A DNA stretch of 60,739 nt from an uncultured Spirochaetota bacterium (GCA_937873275.1 CALMRC010000103.1:1-60739), one strand, 5' to 3'. Shown: positions 35,689-43,885, counted from the first letter of the stretch. The notes: generated from the letters alone by a model not told the origin. Numbers and translations are program-made.

Positions 35689-35718
35689 ACCATATCATAT
35701 AATGAGGAACGATGTCAA
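35689..35718 (-). promoter_or_regulatory. Promoter of yebC-ruv genes
   Basis: On the minus strand TTGACA (35718-35713) and TATGGT (35694-35689), spacer 18. Start near 35682, giving about 120 bases of leader before yebC. The -10 sits in a clear AT-rich island (35684-35704) in otherwise GC-rich sequence. The same island holds TATAAT on the plus strand, but no -35 fits it. Confidence 0.65.
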
Positions 35719-35911
35719 GAAATGGAGAAGTCGGACATTTTCGGCGGGGGAGGACCGTGGGGTGCGGTTTCATTCCAAGCGGTAACCTCAACGCGGTGAC
35801 CGCCGGCTCGGGACAGGCGGAATCCCCTGCGACGGGTTCCGCCGCAGGGTTCCTCCGACGCTGCCGGATCTCGGCATCGAGCGAATTCCCGAGGTTCCGG
35901 TCCGGCCCGGC
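35719..35911. other. Intergenic region without recognisable gene
   Basis: Between the yebC promoter and the small zinc protein gene. A 7-bp inverted repeat (CCCTGCG ... CGCAGGG, about 35836-35860) lies before the stop of the minus-strand zinc protein gene and may act as a weak terminator, without a T-run. Nothing else is recognisable. Confidence 0.5.
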
Positions 35912-36154
35912 CTACCGGGCGCGCTTGATCTCGATCCGACCCTTCTGGACGCCCTGCTTGAGCAGCTGCATCCGGAGGTCGTCGTACCAGGTGAAGTCGA
36001 ACGGGGATTTCTGCCGCACGGTGTCCTTCAACGCCGTGTTCAGCTCATCCCGGCAGGTCTCGCAGACGCTGATGTGGGCGAAGTCGAAAAAAGAGAATTC
36101 GGGAATGGGATTTGAGACTTCCTTCTTGCAAACGTCACAGTAGATGTGTTGCAT
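35912..36154 (-). CDS. Small protein with two Cys pairs (zinc-binding candidate)
   Basis: 80 residues from the ATG at 36154, chosen because AAGGAG lies 8-9 bases upstream; the frame is open slightly further. It begins MQHIYCDVCKKEV and has a second pair in SVCETCRDELN, so one zinc site of the C4 type is likely. The rest is a basic helical tail (KDTVRQKSPFDFTWYDDLR). I do not recognise a named family; small proteins of this kind occur in other spirochaetes as far as I recall. It stands alone between yebC and the NeuB-like gene. Function unknown. Confidence 0.75.
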   Translation of the reverse strand: MQHIYCDVCKKEVSNPIPEFSFFDFAHISVCETCRDELNTALKDTVRQKSPFDFTWYDDLRMQLLKQGVQKGRIEIKRAR

Positions 36155-36284
36155 CCTTGCATCTCCTTGTGTAGACACCGGGTCCGCCCTCCGCGGATCC
36201 GCATGCAGGCCGTTTCCGGCGCCGAAGGCATTCCGGCTTTCCGGGAACCAGTTTATATGATAGCGTGGCGGTTGTCGAGGGTCG

Positions 36285-37436
36285 ATGGAAAAAAGCGAGG
36301 AGGGGCCGGTGGGATCCTACAGTTTCGACGTGGACGGGATTTCCTATCATCCCGGAAACCCGCTCGTGATCGCGGAAATCGGGACCGGCCACGGGGGGGA
36401 TCCGGCGAAGGCCGCCGAGCTCCTGCACGCCGCCCGGGAAGCCGGGGCGGGGTGCGCCAAATTCCAGCACGTCTACGCCCGGGAGATCCTGCATCCCCGG
36501 ACGGGATTCGTACCCCTGCCGGGCGGTTCCATCCCCCTGTTCGACCGGTTCCGGGCCCTGGAGACCGGTCCGGACTTCTTCGCGGACCTGAAGGAACGGG
36601 CGGAATCCCTGGGGCTTCTCTTCCTCTGCACCCCCTTCGGGACCCGGAGCGCCCGGGAATTGGCGGATATCGGCGTCCGGGCCCTGAAGGTCGCAAGCCC
36701 GGAACTCAACCACGCCGAACTCCTGGACGAGGTCGCCCGCCGGGCCCTCCCCACCATCCTCTCCTCCGGGGTCTCCACCCTGGGGGACATCGAACGCGCC
36801 CTGGATCGTCTCCGTGTCCCCGCCGGCGGGATTCCCTCCCGAGCCCTCCTCCATTGCGTGACCGCCTACCCGGCGCCGGAGGAGGAATACAATCTGCGGA
36901 TCCTGGATCCCCTTTCCCGGCTTCTCGGCCTCGCCGTCGGGGTATCCGACCACTCCCGGGATCCCGTCCTGGTCCCGGCCCTGGCGGTCTGCGCCGGTGC
37001 CTCCATCGTGGAAAAGCACATCTGCCTGTCCCGCTCGGACCCCGGCCTTGACGATCCCATCGCCCTGCCCCCGGAGGAATTCCTCCGGATGACCCGGGCC
37101 GTGCGGGCCGCCGCGGAGGATCCCTCGTCGGCCCGGGAGGCCTTGGACCGGGAATACGGTTCCGTCCGGGTGGAGTCTGTCCTGGGGGACGGCCGCAAGC
37201 GCCTGGCCCCCAGCGAGCGGGCCGCCTACGGCCGGACCAACCGAAGCCTCCATGCCCTGGCGCCGATCGCACGGGGAGAACCCTTCACCCGGGACAACGT
37301 CGCCGCCCTCCGGACGGAAAAGATCCTCCGACCCGGCCTGGGCCCGGAATTCCTGGACGTCCTCCTGGGCCGGAAGGCCGCCCGGGACATCCCCGACGGG
37401 GAAGGAATCGAGTGGGAGGATGTGGGTGGACCGTGA
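36285..37436 (+). CDS. NeuB/SpsE-family nonulosonate synthase-like enzyme
   Basis: 383 residues. An N-terminal TIM barrel of the N-acetylneuraminate/legionaminate/pseudaminate synthase family (VIAEIGTGHGGDPAKA, CAKFQHVYA, FLCTPFGTRSA, ALKVASPELNH, LSSGVSTLGDIERAL, LLHCVTAYPAPEEEYNL, VGVSDHSRDP, IVEKHICLSR) plus a C-terminal SAF domain (APIARGEPFTRDNV, RPGLGPEFLDVLLG). These enzymes condense PEP with a 6-carbon amino sugar. The GPDH segment of typical members is DPGLDD here, so substrate and metal coordination may differ. A GAGG ribosome site precedes the ATG, and a TATGAT at 36256 could be its -10. No cytidylyltransferase gene is nearby. Confidence 0.85.
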   Translation: MEKSEEGPVGSYSFDVDGISYHPGNPLVIAEIGTGHGGDPAKAAELLHAAREAGAGCAKFQHVYAREILHPRTGFVPLPGGSIPLFDRFRALETGPDFFADLKERAESLGLLFLCTPFGTRSARELADIGVRALKVASPELNHAELLDEVARRALPTILSSGVSTLGDIERALDRLRVPAGGIPSRALLHCVTAYPAPEEEYNLRILDPLSRLLGLAVGVSDHSRDPVLVPALAVCAGASIVEKHICLSRSDPGLDDPIALPPEEFLRMTRAVRAAAEDPSSAREALDREYGSVRVESVLGDGRKRLAPSERAAYGRTNRSLHALAPIARGEPFTRDNVAALRTEKILRPGLGPEFLDVLLGRKAARDIPDGEGIEWEDVGGP

Positions 37437-37534
37437 AGAGTGGACGGAGGACGGGAGGAATGCGATGGATTCGGAATATGGATGCCCAGAAATGGACTCT
37501 GTCTTCCTTCAGTCCACGGTTCACCGTCCGCCGT

Positions 37535-39904
37535 TCACTTTAGATGCACCACCGTCTTCCCGAAGCCGCCCTCCTCGGGGCGGGCGAAGTAGTAGTCCCG
37601 CACGGCGGGGTGGGACTTGAGCAGCTCGTGGATGCCGCGTCCCAGGATCCCCTCCCCGGTGCCGTGGATTATGGAGAACAGGCTCAGGGACGCCAGGCTT
37701 GCGGCTTCCACCTGGTCCTCCACGGCCTTGAGGGCTTCGGCGAGTCGATAGCCCCGTAGGTCCAGTTCGAAGACGGCCTTGGAGCCCCGGCCGACCCCGG
37801 GATCGACGAGGACCTTGGGCGGAGGGGGGGCCTCCTCCCGGCAGGCCGTCAGGTCCTCCTCCGGGACGGTGAGCCGCAGGGAACCGGCTTCGACCAGCCA
37901 GAAACCCTTCTTGGCCCGACGGATCAGGCGGCCCCGCTGTCGGGCGGATCCGACCAGGACGGGAGCTCCTTCCCGCAGGCCCGCCTCAAGGGCGTCCGGA
38001 GTCCCCGGACCCGCGGCCTCCCGGGCCGCCTTGCGGCGTCCTTCCTCGTAGCGCTCCTCCTGGGCCGCCACCTCGCTCTCCAGGCCCCCCAGGAATTCCT
38101 TCACGGCCTTCGTCTTCTCGGGGGTAAGCTCCCCCTCCCGGATCTCCCGAACGAGGTTCTCGAGTCCCCGGCGGCTCTCCGCCAACAGGCGCTTCAGCTC
38201 CCCGATCCCCTGTTCCCGGAGCTCCGATTCCCGCTGCCGGAGCTGGAGGGCCCGGAGGTCCGCCTTGCGCTGCTCCTCCTTGGCGGCCTGTATGCGGCGC
38301 TTCTGCTCCTCCTCGAGTCCCTCCAGCTCCTTCCGCTTTTCGGAGAGGCCCTGGATCATGGCGGCCACGTCGGTCCTCTCCTCGGCCAGGTACCTGCGGG
38401 CCCCGGAGACGATGCCGTCGGGAAGGCCGTTCCGGGCCGCGACGTCCAGGGCGCGGCTTTCGCCGGGGATCCCCATGAGGATCCGGTAAGTCGGGGAGAG
38501 GGTGTTCTTGTCGAACTCCGCGGAGGCGTTCAGGACCCCGGGACGGGTGTACCCGTAGTTCTTGAGAATCCCGTGGTGGGTGGTCACGATGGTGAGGCAT
38601 CCGGTCTCGATGAAGTGGTCCAGCAGGGACATGGCGATGGCGCAGCCCTCCTCCGGGTCCGTGCCGCTTCCCAGCTCGTCCAGGAGCACCAGGCTCCGGC
38701 CCGTCGCGGCGGCCACGATGCCGGACACCGCCTTCATGTGGCCGGAGAACGTGGAGAGGGACTGGTCGATGGACTGCTCGTCCCCGATATCCGCGAAGAC
38801 CCCGTCCAGGACGGGCAGCCGCGTGCCTTCGTCGGCGGGAACGGCCAGGCCGAACTGGTTCATGAGGCACAGAAGCCCCACGGTCTTCAGGCTCACCGTC
38901 TTGCCGCCGGTATTGGGCCCCGTGATGACCAGGGTGCGGACCCCCTCCGGGATCTCGAGGTCGATGGGCACCGCCTTGGAACCCAGCATGGGATGCCGGG
39001 CTTGCCGCAGGGCCAGTCCCGTCCCGGCGGGCAGGGCGAAGGTGCCCCGGGACAGGTGGGAATACCGGGCCCGGGCCCAGATGTCGTCGAAGTACGAGCA
39101 GACGTCTCGGGCCTGCTGGATCTCCTCCAGCCGGGCGGCGACTTTCGCGGTGGTCTCCTTCAGGATGCGGAAGACCTCCTGCCGGTACTTCGCCTCCGCC
39201 TCCACGAGCTCGTTGTTCTTCCGGACCAGGGCCTCGGGTTCGATGAAGACCGTGCGGCCCGTGTCGGACACCTCGTGGACGATCCCGCGGATCTTGGCCT
39301 TGAAGTTGGCCCGGACGGCCAGGACCGTGCGTCCGTCCCGTTGGGTGGGAAGGTCCGACTGGAGCATGGACCGCAGCTCCCCGTCCTGGAAGAAGGACGA
39401 GGTGACGCGCTCTATCTCGGCATGGACCTTCCGGATCCGGGACTGGGCTTCCCTCAGCTCCGGCAGGTCCGCCAGGCTTCCGTCCCGGGCCAGGATGCGG
39501 AACACGATGCGGGGAATCTCCCCCAAATCCGGGGCCGCCGCGGCCTGGGCGGCCAGGTCCGGGTGATCGGCCCGGGCCAGGAACGCCTTGAGCTCGCCGT
39601 AGGCCTCCGCCCAGAGGGCCAGGGCGTAGAGCTCCTCCTGGTCCAGGCAGGTGCCCTCCTTGGACAGGACGGGCAGGAAGTCCGCGATCGGGGGGAAGGT
39701 CCCGCCCGGCAGGGGCAGCCCCTCCTCGAAGAGGGCTCCGACCGCCCGGGACCGGGCCTTGACGTCCTCGACCCGCCCGGGATCCGCCGCGGGCAGGGCT
39801 TCCAGGACCGCGGTCCGTCCCTCGTCGGAGCGGCAGTAGTCCGCGACGGCCTCCCGGATACGGCCGAATTCCAGGAGGTCCAGGGTCCGGTCACTCGTCG
39901 TCAT
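37535..39904 (-). CDS. mutS2: MutS2/RqcU-type ATPase with Smr domain
   Basis: 789 residues from the ATG at 39904 (MTTSDRTLDLLEFGRIREA). The MutS-like ATPase core has the P-loop TGPNTGGKTVSLKTVGL and Walker B VLLDELGSGTDPEEG. A long coiled-coil follows, then a KOW-like part, and a C-terminal Smr nuclease-like domain (ELDLRGYRLAEAL ... IIHGTGEGILGRGI). MutS2 lacks the mismatch-binding domain; in Bacillus it splits collided ribosomes. It overlaps rsgA by 14 bases and is the last gene of the zinc ribbon-murI-rsgA-mutS2 operon, next to another ribosome factor. Confidence 0.96.
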   Translation of the reverse strand: MTTSDRTLDLLEFGRIREAVADYCRSDEGRTAVLEALPAADPGRVEDVKARSRAVGALFEEGLPLPGGTFPPIADFLPVLSKEGTCLDQEELYALALWAEAYGELKAFLARADHPDLAAQAAAAPDLGEIPRIVFRILARDGSLADLPELREAQSRIRKVHAEIERVTSSFFQDGELRSMLQSDLPTQRDGRTVLAVRANFKAKIRGIVHEVSDTGRTVFIEPEALVRKNNELVEAEAKYRQEVFRILKETTAKVAARLEEIQQARDVCSYFDDIWARARYSHLSRGTFALPAGTGLALRQARHPMLGSKAVPIDLEIPEGVRTLVITGPNTGGKTVSLKTVGLLCLMNQFGLAVPADEGTRLPVLDGVFADIGDEQSIDQSLSTFSGHMKAVSGIVAAATGRSLVLLDELGSGTDPEEGCAIAMSLLDHFIETGCLTIVTTHHGILKNYGYTRPGVLNASAEFDKNTLSPTYRILMGIPGESRALDVAARNGLPDGIVSGARRYLAEERTDVAAMIQGLSEKRKELEGLEEEQKRRIQAAKEEQRKADLRALQLRQRESELREQGIGELKRLLAESRRGLENLVREIREGELTPEKTKAVKEFLGGLESEVAAQEERYEEGRRKAAREAAGPGTPDALEAGLREGAPVLVGSARQRGRLIRRAKKGFWLVEAGSLRLTVPEEDLTACREEAPPPPKVLVDPGVGRGSKAVFELDLRGYRLAEALKAVEDQVEAASLASLSLFSIIHGTGEGILGRGIHELLKSHPAVRDYYFARPEEGGFGKTVVHLK

Positions 39905-40871
39905 CTTGATAATCCCTCCGGGGCCTGCCCGGCTTCTTGGCGTACTCCGCGGTCTGGTCCAGCTCCGCCCGCACCCGAAGGTAGCTTTCGTACCGGTCGG
40001 GGTGTACGAGCCCCTCCTCCACCCCCCGCCGGACACGGCAGCCGGATTCGTCCTGGTGTCCGCAGGCTAGGCCGAATTCGCAGGCCTCCGCCAGGTTCCG
40101 CATCTCCGGAAAGCAGGCGACCAGGGAATCCCGGGGGATTCCCCGGACGGCCAGGCGCCGGAAGCCCGGTGTATCCACGATGCGGGTGCGGCCGTCTCCC
40201 AGGGTGACCATGACGGACCGGGTCGTCGTGTGCCGTCCCCGCTCGTACTTCTCGGAAACCTCGCCGACCCGCTCGTCCAGGCCCGGCTCCAGGGCGTTCA
40301 GGAGGGAGCTCTTGCCGACTCCGGACTGCCCCACGAAGGCCGACGTACCGCCCTCGATCCGGGACCGGAGTTCCCCGATCCCCCGGCCGTCCCGGACCGA
40401 GCAGACCAGGACCTCGTAGCCGATGCGGCGGTAATCCGCCAACCGGTCCTCGACCTCGGGATCCGTCCCCAGGTCGGACTTGTTCATCACGATGAGGAGG
40501 GGGAGCCCCTCGAGCTCCGCGGTCAGAGCCACCCGATCCACGAACCGGGGACGGAACGGGGGAAGGCGCCCGGAGGAGACGCAGACGACCCGGTCCAGGT
40601 TGGCCGCGATGGCCTGGATCGACTTGCCCTTCTCGTTCCAGCGCCAGAACAGGTTGCGCCGTTCCTCCATCCCCAGGATGGTACCTTGGTCCGGGCGGAA
40701 CGCGTCGGGCTCCAGGCGGACGAGATCCCCGGGGGCCAAGGAATTGTAATACCCTTCCAAGGTCCGGAGGATCTTTCCCTTGATGACGCAGCGACGCAGG
40801 GTCCCGTCCGGGGTTTCCACCAGGAAACTATTGTTGGACCCCGTGACGACCACGCCGACCGGGGGCGTCAC
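39891..40871 (-). CDS. rsgA: Ribosome small-subunit-dependent GTPase RsgA
   Basis: Circularly permuted GTPase acting late in 30S maturation. 326 residues from a GTG at 40871 (GTGA overlap with murI). An N-terminal OB fold is followed by the G motifs in permuted order: MNKSDL (G4), then GQSGVGKSSLLNAL (G1) and DTPGFRRL (G3). A C-terminal zinc site follows with CEFGLACGHQDESGC (C-x6-C-x-H-x5-C). All expected parts are present. The open frame continues upstream but overlaps murI and is not RsgA-like. Confidence 0.96.
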   Translation of the reverse strand: MTPPVGVVVTGSNNSFLVETPDGTLRRCVIKGKILRTLEGYYNSLAPGDLVRLEPDAFRPDQGTILGMEERRNLFWRWNEKGKSIQAIAANLDRVVCVSSGRLPPFRPRFVDRVALTAELEGLPLLIVMNKSDLGTDPEVEDRLADYRRIGYEVLVCSVRDGRGIGELRSRIEGGTSAFVGQSGVGKSSLLNALEPGLDERVGEVSEKYERGRHTTTRSVMVTLGDGRTRIVDTPGFRRLAVRGIPRDSLVACFPEMRNLAEACEFGLACGHQDESGCRVRRGVEEGLVHPDRYESYLRVRAELDQTAEYAKKPGRPRRDYQDDDE

Positions 40872-41671
40872 AGGGCTCCCCCGAAGGCCAGGCCGAACCG
40901 CTCCGCGAAGCCCTCCAGGCCGGCCCAGGTTTTCGGAGTCCCGGTGGCGTAGAGCACGCCCGGGAGTCCCGGGGTACCCCCAGAGACCGAATCCGGATCC
41001 GTCCCGAGGATCTCCGCGGCCCTCCGCGCGACGCCTTCCCGGGAATCGACGATCCCGACCTCCGGCCCGGCGGCCCGGGCGATGTACGGGGCGACGTGCA
41101 GGAAGTGGGTGCAGGCCAGGACGATGCGGTCCGCGCCGGAATCCCGCAGGGGCTCCAGGGCCTCCCGGCACGCCTCGAGCCGCCGTTCCTCGGAGGCGTC
41201 CAGGAATTCCCGTTCCACGAATTCCACCAGGGACTGGGCTCCCACCCGAAGGACCCGGGCGCCCGAGGCCCATCGCTCCACCAGGGAATCGAGGTAGGGA
41301 TCCACGGCGGCCCGGGCCGTGGAGAGGACCGCGACGACGCGGGTCCGGCTGGACTGTGCCGCGGGTTTGACCGCCGGCACGGTGCCCACGAAGGAGATCC
41401 CGGGGAACCTCGCTCGGGCGGAATCCAGGCCCGCCTGGCTGGCGGTGTTGCAGGCCAGGACGACCAGGCGCGGGGAGAACCGGACGGCGATCCGTTCCAT
41501 CCGGTCCAGGACGAGGGAACACACCTCGTCCCGGGTCTTCCGGCCGTAGGGAAATCCCGCCCGGTCCGCGACGTAGACGTAGGAGGCCCCGGGAATCCGG
41601 ACCCTCAGGGCCTCGAGGTACGGCAGGCCGCCGACTCCGGAATCGAATACGACGATCCGTTCCCCCGTCAT
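40868..41671 (-). CDS. murI: Glutamate racemase
   Basis: Supplies D-glutamate for peptidoglycan. 267 residues from the ATG at 41671. Both catalytic cysteines are in place: C74 in VVLACNTASQAG and a second in RIVLACTHFLHV. D10-S11 in IVVFDSGVGGLPYLEAL and YVADRAGFPYG are typical. The longer open frame upstream is rejected because it overlaps the zinc-ribbon gene. It starts 1 base after that gene's stop, so coupled translation is likely. Confidence 0.95.
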   Translation of the reverse strand: MTGERIVVFDSGVGGLPYLEALRVRIPGASYVYVADRAGFPYGRKTRDEVCSLVLDRMERIAVRFSPRLVVLACNTASQAGLDSARARFPGISFVGTVPAVKPAAQSSRTRVVAVLSTARAAVDPYLDSLVERWASGARVLRVGAQSLVEFVEREFLDASEERRLEACREALEPLRDSGADRIVLACTHFLHVAPYIARAAGPEVGIVDSREGVARRAAEILGTDPDSVSGGTPGLPGVLYATGTPKTWAGLEGFAERFGLAFGGAL

Positions 41672-41672
41672 A

Positions 41673-41960
41673 TCAGGGCTTGAAGAGGTCCTCGAAGGAA
41701 GAACGGGCCTTCGTGGAGGCGTCGGCGGACCCGGCGAGACCTCGGCCCGCATCCGGGGAGAGGGCGAACCACTCGCAGAAGTTGGCCTTCTCCTTGTCCG
41801 CCACGAGCTCGCTCACGGTCTCCGCGCAGTCCCAGTGGGCTCCGGGGCGGTAGAAGCGGCAGTTGCGGCAGACGTGGACGGGCCGCCCGCAGTCGGGGCA
41901 GACATCCCGAAAGCCGATTCGTTCCCGGGTCGGCACCTTCGTCCCGCAGGCGTAACACAT
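41673..41960 (-). CDS. Small zinc-ribbon protein heading the murI-rsgA-mutS2 operon
   Basis: 95 residues. It opens MCYACGTKVPTRERIGFRDVCPDCG and goes on with HVCRNCRFYRPGAHWDCAE and NFCEWFAL, giving eight cysteines in CxxC-type pairs; two zinc sites are likely. Small proteins of this kind are known in many bacteria without assigned function. The C-terminal part is Ala/Ser-rich. The ATG has no ribosome site; a -10 (TAGCAT) ends exactly 6 bases upstream, so the transcript is probably leaderless. It may be tied to the wall or ribosome functions of the operon. Confidence 0.8.
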   Translation of the reverse strand: MCYACGTKVPTRERIGFRDVCPDCGRPVHVCRNCRFYRPGAHWDCAETVSELVADKEKANFCEWFALSPDAGRGLAGSADASTKARSSFEDLFKP

Positions 41961-41966
41961 GGCGGC

Positions 41967-41996
41967 ATGCTACCCCGAATTCCCGAGGCTTGGCAA
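41967..41996 (-). promoter_or_regulatory. Leaderless promoter of the zinc-ribbon-murI-rsgA-mutS2 operon
   Basis: On the minus strand TTGCCA (41996-41991) and TAGCAT (41972-41967), spacer 18. Six bases (GCCGCC) separate the -10 from the ATG at 41960. The -35 shares its core with the divergent promoter of the pentapeptide gene. Confidence 0.6.
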
Positions 41997-42018
41997 TGCC
42001 GCGTCTTGGGTATACCCT
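41990..42018 (+). promoter_or_regulatory. Divergent promoter of the pentapeptide gene
   Basis: TTGGCA (41990-41995), with either TATACC (42011-42016, spacer 15) or TACCCT (42013-42018, spacer 17). The ATG at 42026 follows after 7-9 bases without a ribosome site. The near-palindromic TTGGCAA serves as -35 core for both directions. Confidence 0.5.
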
Positions 42019-42025
42019 GTCCCGC

Positions 42026-42628
42026 ATGTACTCCTTCCAACGTTGCGGAATCCCGGGCTGCGGAGCAGCCGCCTTGACCGGGCGGGATACCTGCGCAGTC
42101 CACGCCCCCGATCCCGGAGCCTGCGCGGCCGAACTGGCGGGCCGGATCTCCGCGGAGCAGACCATCAAGGACAGCAACCTTACCGGCCTCTCCTTCGAGG
42201 GCCTGGATTTCGGCAAGCGCCATTTCTACGGATGCAATTTTTCCCGGACCCTGATCCGGAACGTGCTCTTCACGGGAGCCGTCTTTCGGATGTGCTTCTT
42301 CGACTTCGCGGTCCTGGATTCCTGCGACTTTTCCGGATCCGACATCCAGTTCTGCTCCTTCGCGGGCTGCCGGGTCTCCAACAGCTCCTTCGAGAATTCC
42401 GAATTCGTGCACAACAACTTCAACGGGGCGCATACCCGGGAATGCACCTTCAACTACAGCAATCTCTACAACTCCAGGTTCATTCGGTCCGAGTTCGACT
42501 CCACGGACTTCGTGGACTGCAACATGAAGAAGGCCTATTTCCTCCGGACCAAGGAGAGCGACGTCTCCTTTAAATTCTCCAACACCCAGGAAGCGGTGTT
42601 CGACATCGAGCTGGAGGAGGAGACGTGA
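42026..42628 (+). CDS. Pentapeptide-repeat-like protein with N-terminal Cys/His module
   Basis: 200 residues from the ATG at 42026. The first ~35 residues carry a C-x4-C-x11-C-x2-H pattern (RCGIPGCGAAALTGRDTCAVH), possibly a small zinc site. From about residue 60 on come repeated five-residue units with Phe/Leu at the centre (SNLTGLSFEGLDF, DFSGSDIQFCSFAGC, SSFENSEFVHNNF, STDFVDCNM), forming a right-handed beta-helix of pentapeptide type. Such folds can mimic DNA or act as scaffolds; the target is unknown. It overlaps the following hydrolase gene by 4 bases (GTGA), so the two proteins are made together. Confidence 0.8.
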   Translation: MYSFQRCGIPGCGAAALTGRDTCAVHAPDPGACAAELAGRISAEQTIKDSNLTGLSFEGLDFGKRHFYGCNFSRTLIRNVLFTGAVFRMCFFDFAVLDSCDFSGSDIQFCSFAGCRVSNSSFENSEFVHNNFNGAHTRECTFNYSNLYNSRFIRSEFDSTDFVDCNMKKAYFLRTKESDVSFKFSNTQEAVFDIELEEET

Positions 42629-43233
42629 AGGTATTCTTCCATTACTCCCTGTACGGCTTTTCCAACGTCTACCTGGTGGGCAACGAATCCAGCGGGGACG
42701 CCCTGCTGGTGGATCCGGCGGAGTTCACCGAGAATCTCCTCAACTTCATAGAATCCAACGGTTTCTACGTCCGGGCCGTCCTGATCACCCACAACCACAT
42801 CCACCACGTCCGGGGCTTGTCCACCCTCCTCCGGATCTACGACGCCCAGGTTTTCTCCAGCAACGGGGAAGTCCGGGACATTCCCTGCACGGTGGTCCAC
42901 GACGGGGATGTGATCGACGTCTGCGGCATGCGGGTCGAGGCCCTCTCCGTGCCCGGCCATTCCTCGGATTCCATCGTCTACCGGGTGGACAAGCTCCTGT
43001 TCACCGGAGACACCCTCGAGGCCGGCATGATCGGCCATACCCTGAGCCGCTACGGGAACGCCCTTCTCCGGGAAGGGATCGACCGACGGATCCTGTCCCA
43101 GTCCGAGGATTGCCTGATCCTGCCCGGCCACGGTCCGCCCAGCACCGTGGGAGCCGAACGGCTCTTCAACCTGGGAATGGCCGAGGAAGCCGCGGCGGAC
43201 CTCCTTTCGGACCGCTACGAGCTCTTCGTCTGA
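42625..43233 (+). CDS. Metallo-beta-lactamase-fold hydrolase with altered metal motif
   Basis: 202 residues from a GTG. A small glyoxalase II-like MBL domain: N-terminal strands (NVYLVGNESSGDALLVDPAE), then the metal motif THNHIHHVRG (H56, H58, H60, H61), VPGHSSDSIVY, LFTGDTLEAG and the final PGHGPPSTVG. The canonical motif is HxHxDH; here the aspartate that ligates the second metal is a histidine. Either one metal site is lost or a His takes over. Substrate unknown, possibly a thioester or lactone. Translation is coupled to the pentapeptide protein. Confidence 0.82.
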   Translation: MKVFFHYSLYGFSNVYLVGNESSGDALLVDPAEFTENLLNFIESNGFYVRAVLITHNHIHHVRGLSTLLRIYDAQVFSSNGEVRDIPCTVVHDGDVIDVCGMRVEALSVPGHSSDSIVYRVDKLLFTGDTLEAGMIGHTLSRYGNALLREGIDRRILSQSEDCLILPGHGPPSTVGAERLFNLGMAEEAAADLLSDRYELFV

Positions 43234-43257
43234 CCGGCACCGGATCCGTCCGAACGC

Positions 43258-43286
43258 TTTACTTTTCGGAAACGCCGCCCTATACT
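43258..43286 (+). promoter_or_regulatory. Promoter of the DUF2147 gene
   Basis: TTTACT (43258-43263) and TATACT (43281-43286), spacer 17. Start near 43293 and a leader of about 50 bases with AAGGAGA before the ATG at 43346. Unlike several other promoters in the window this one gives a normal leader. Confidence 0.65.
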
Positions 43287-43345
43287 CGGCCGGAACCCGG
43301 CTGAAATCGACACCTTCGGCCGATATGTCACGAAAGGAGAGACGC

Positions 43346-43876
43346 ATGCGCCGTTCCCGATGGATCCTCGCCCTCGCCGCGGCCTTCTACGCCCTGACGA
43401 TCGCGGCCCCCGCATTCGCAGCGGACGATGTCCGCGGCCTCTGGAAGATCATCGACGACAAGACCGGCAAACCCCGGGGGTACGTCCTTCTGTACCTCTT
43501 CGACGGCAAGCTCTTCGGGAGGATGGTCGCCACCATCGACAAGGAATCGGGAACCATCAAGGATACCCTGGAGAAGAGGACCGAGAAGGCGGACAAGCTC
43601 GCCGGGGACCCCTTCTTCGCGGGACTCGATTTCGTCTACCGCCTGGAGGACAAGGGCAAGGAATGGAGGGGCCAGATCCTGGACCCCGAGTCCGGGGACG
43701 AGTACGACTGCCGCCTTTGGAAGGACGGGGACAAGCTCGTCGTGCGCGGCCAGCTGAAGGGACTGGGATTCCTGGGCAGGAACCAGACGTGGATGCGGGC
43801 CGCGAACACCGAACTCGGGGGCTTCTCGGTCCCGGATCCCCAGACCTTCAATCCCGTGATCCCCAAGAAGAAGTGA
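43346..43876 (+). CDS. Exported DUF2147-family protein
   Basis: 176 residues from the ATG at 43346, which has a strong ribosome site (AAGGAGA); an in-frame ATG 21 bases upstream lacks one. A signal peptide (RRSRWILALAAAFYALTI, cut after AFA) is followed by a compact beta-rich domain: GLWKIIDDKTGKPRGYVLLY, GQILDPESGDEYDCRLW, VRGQLKGLGFLGRNQTW. This matches the DUF2147 family of periplasmic proteins of unknown function, whose WxxxDxxTG and GxxGRTQxW-like motifs are kept. Monocistronic, ending at a bidirectional hairpin. Confidence 0.88.
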   Translation: MRRSRWILALAAAFYALTIAAPAFAADDVRGLWKIIDDKTGKPRGYVLLYLFDGKLFGRMVATIDKESGTIKDTLEKRTEKADKLAGDPFFAGLDFVYRLEDKGKEWRGQILDPESGDEYDCRLWKDGDKLVVRGQLKGLGFLGRNQTWMRAANTELGGFSVPDPQTFNPVIPKKK

Positions 43877-43885
43877 CCGAACCTT

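Noticed and set aside
35684-35704. Plus-strand promoter at the TATAAT in the AT-rich island upstream of yebC
   Set aside because: No -35 at a fitting distance and no plus-strand gene downstream; the minus-strand TTGACA-18-TATGGT explains the island.
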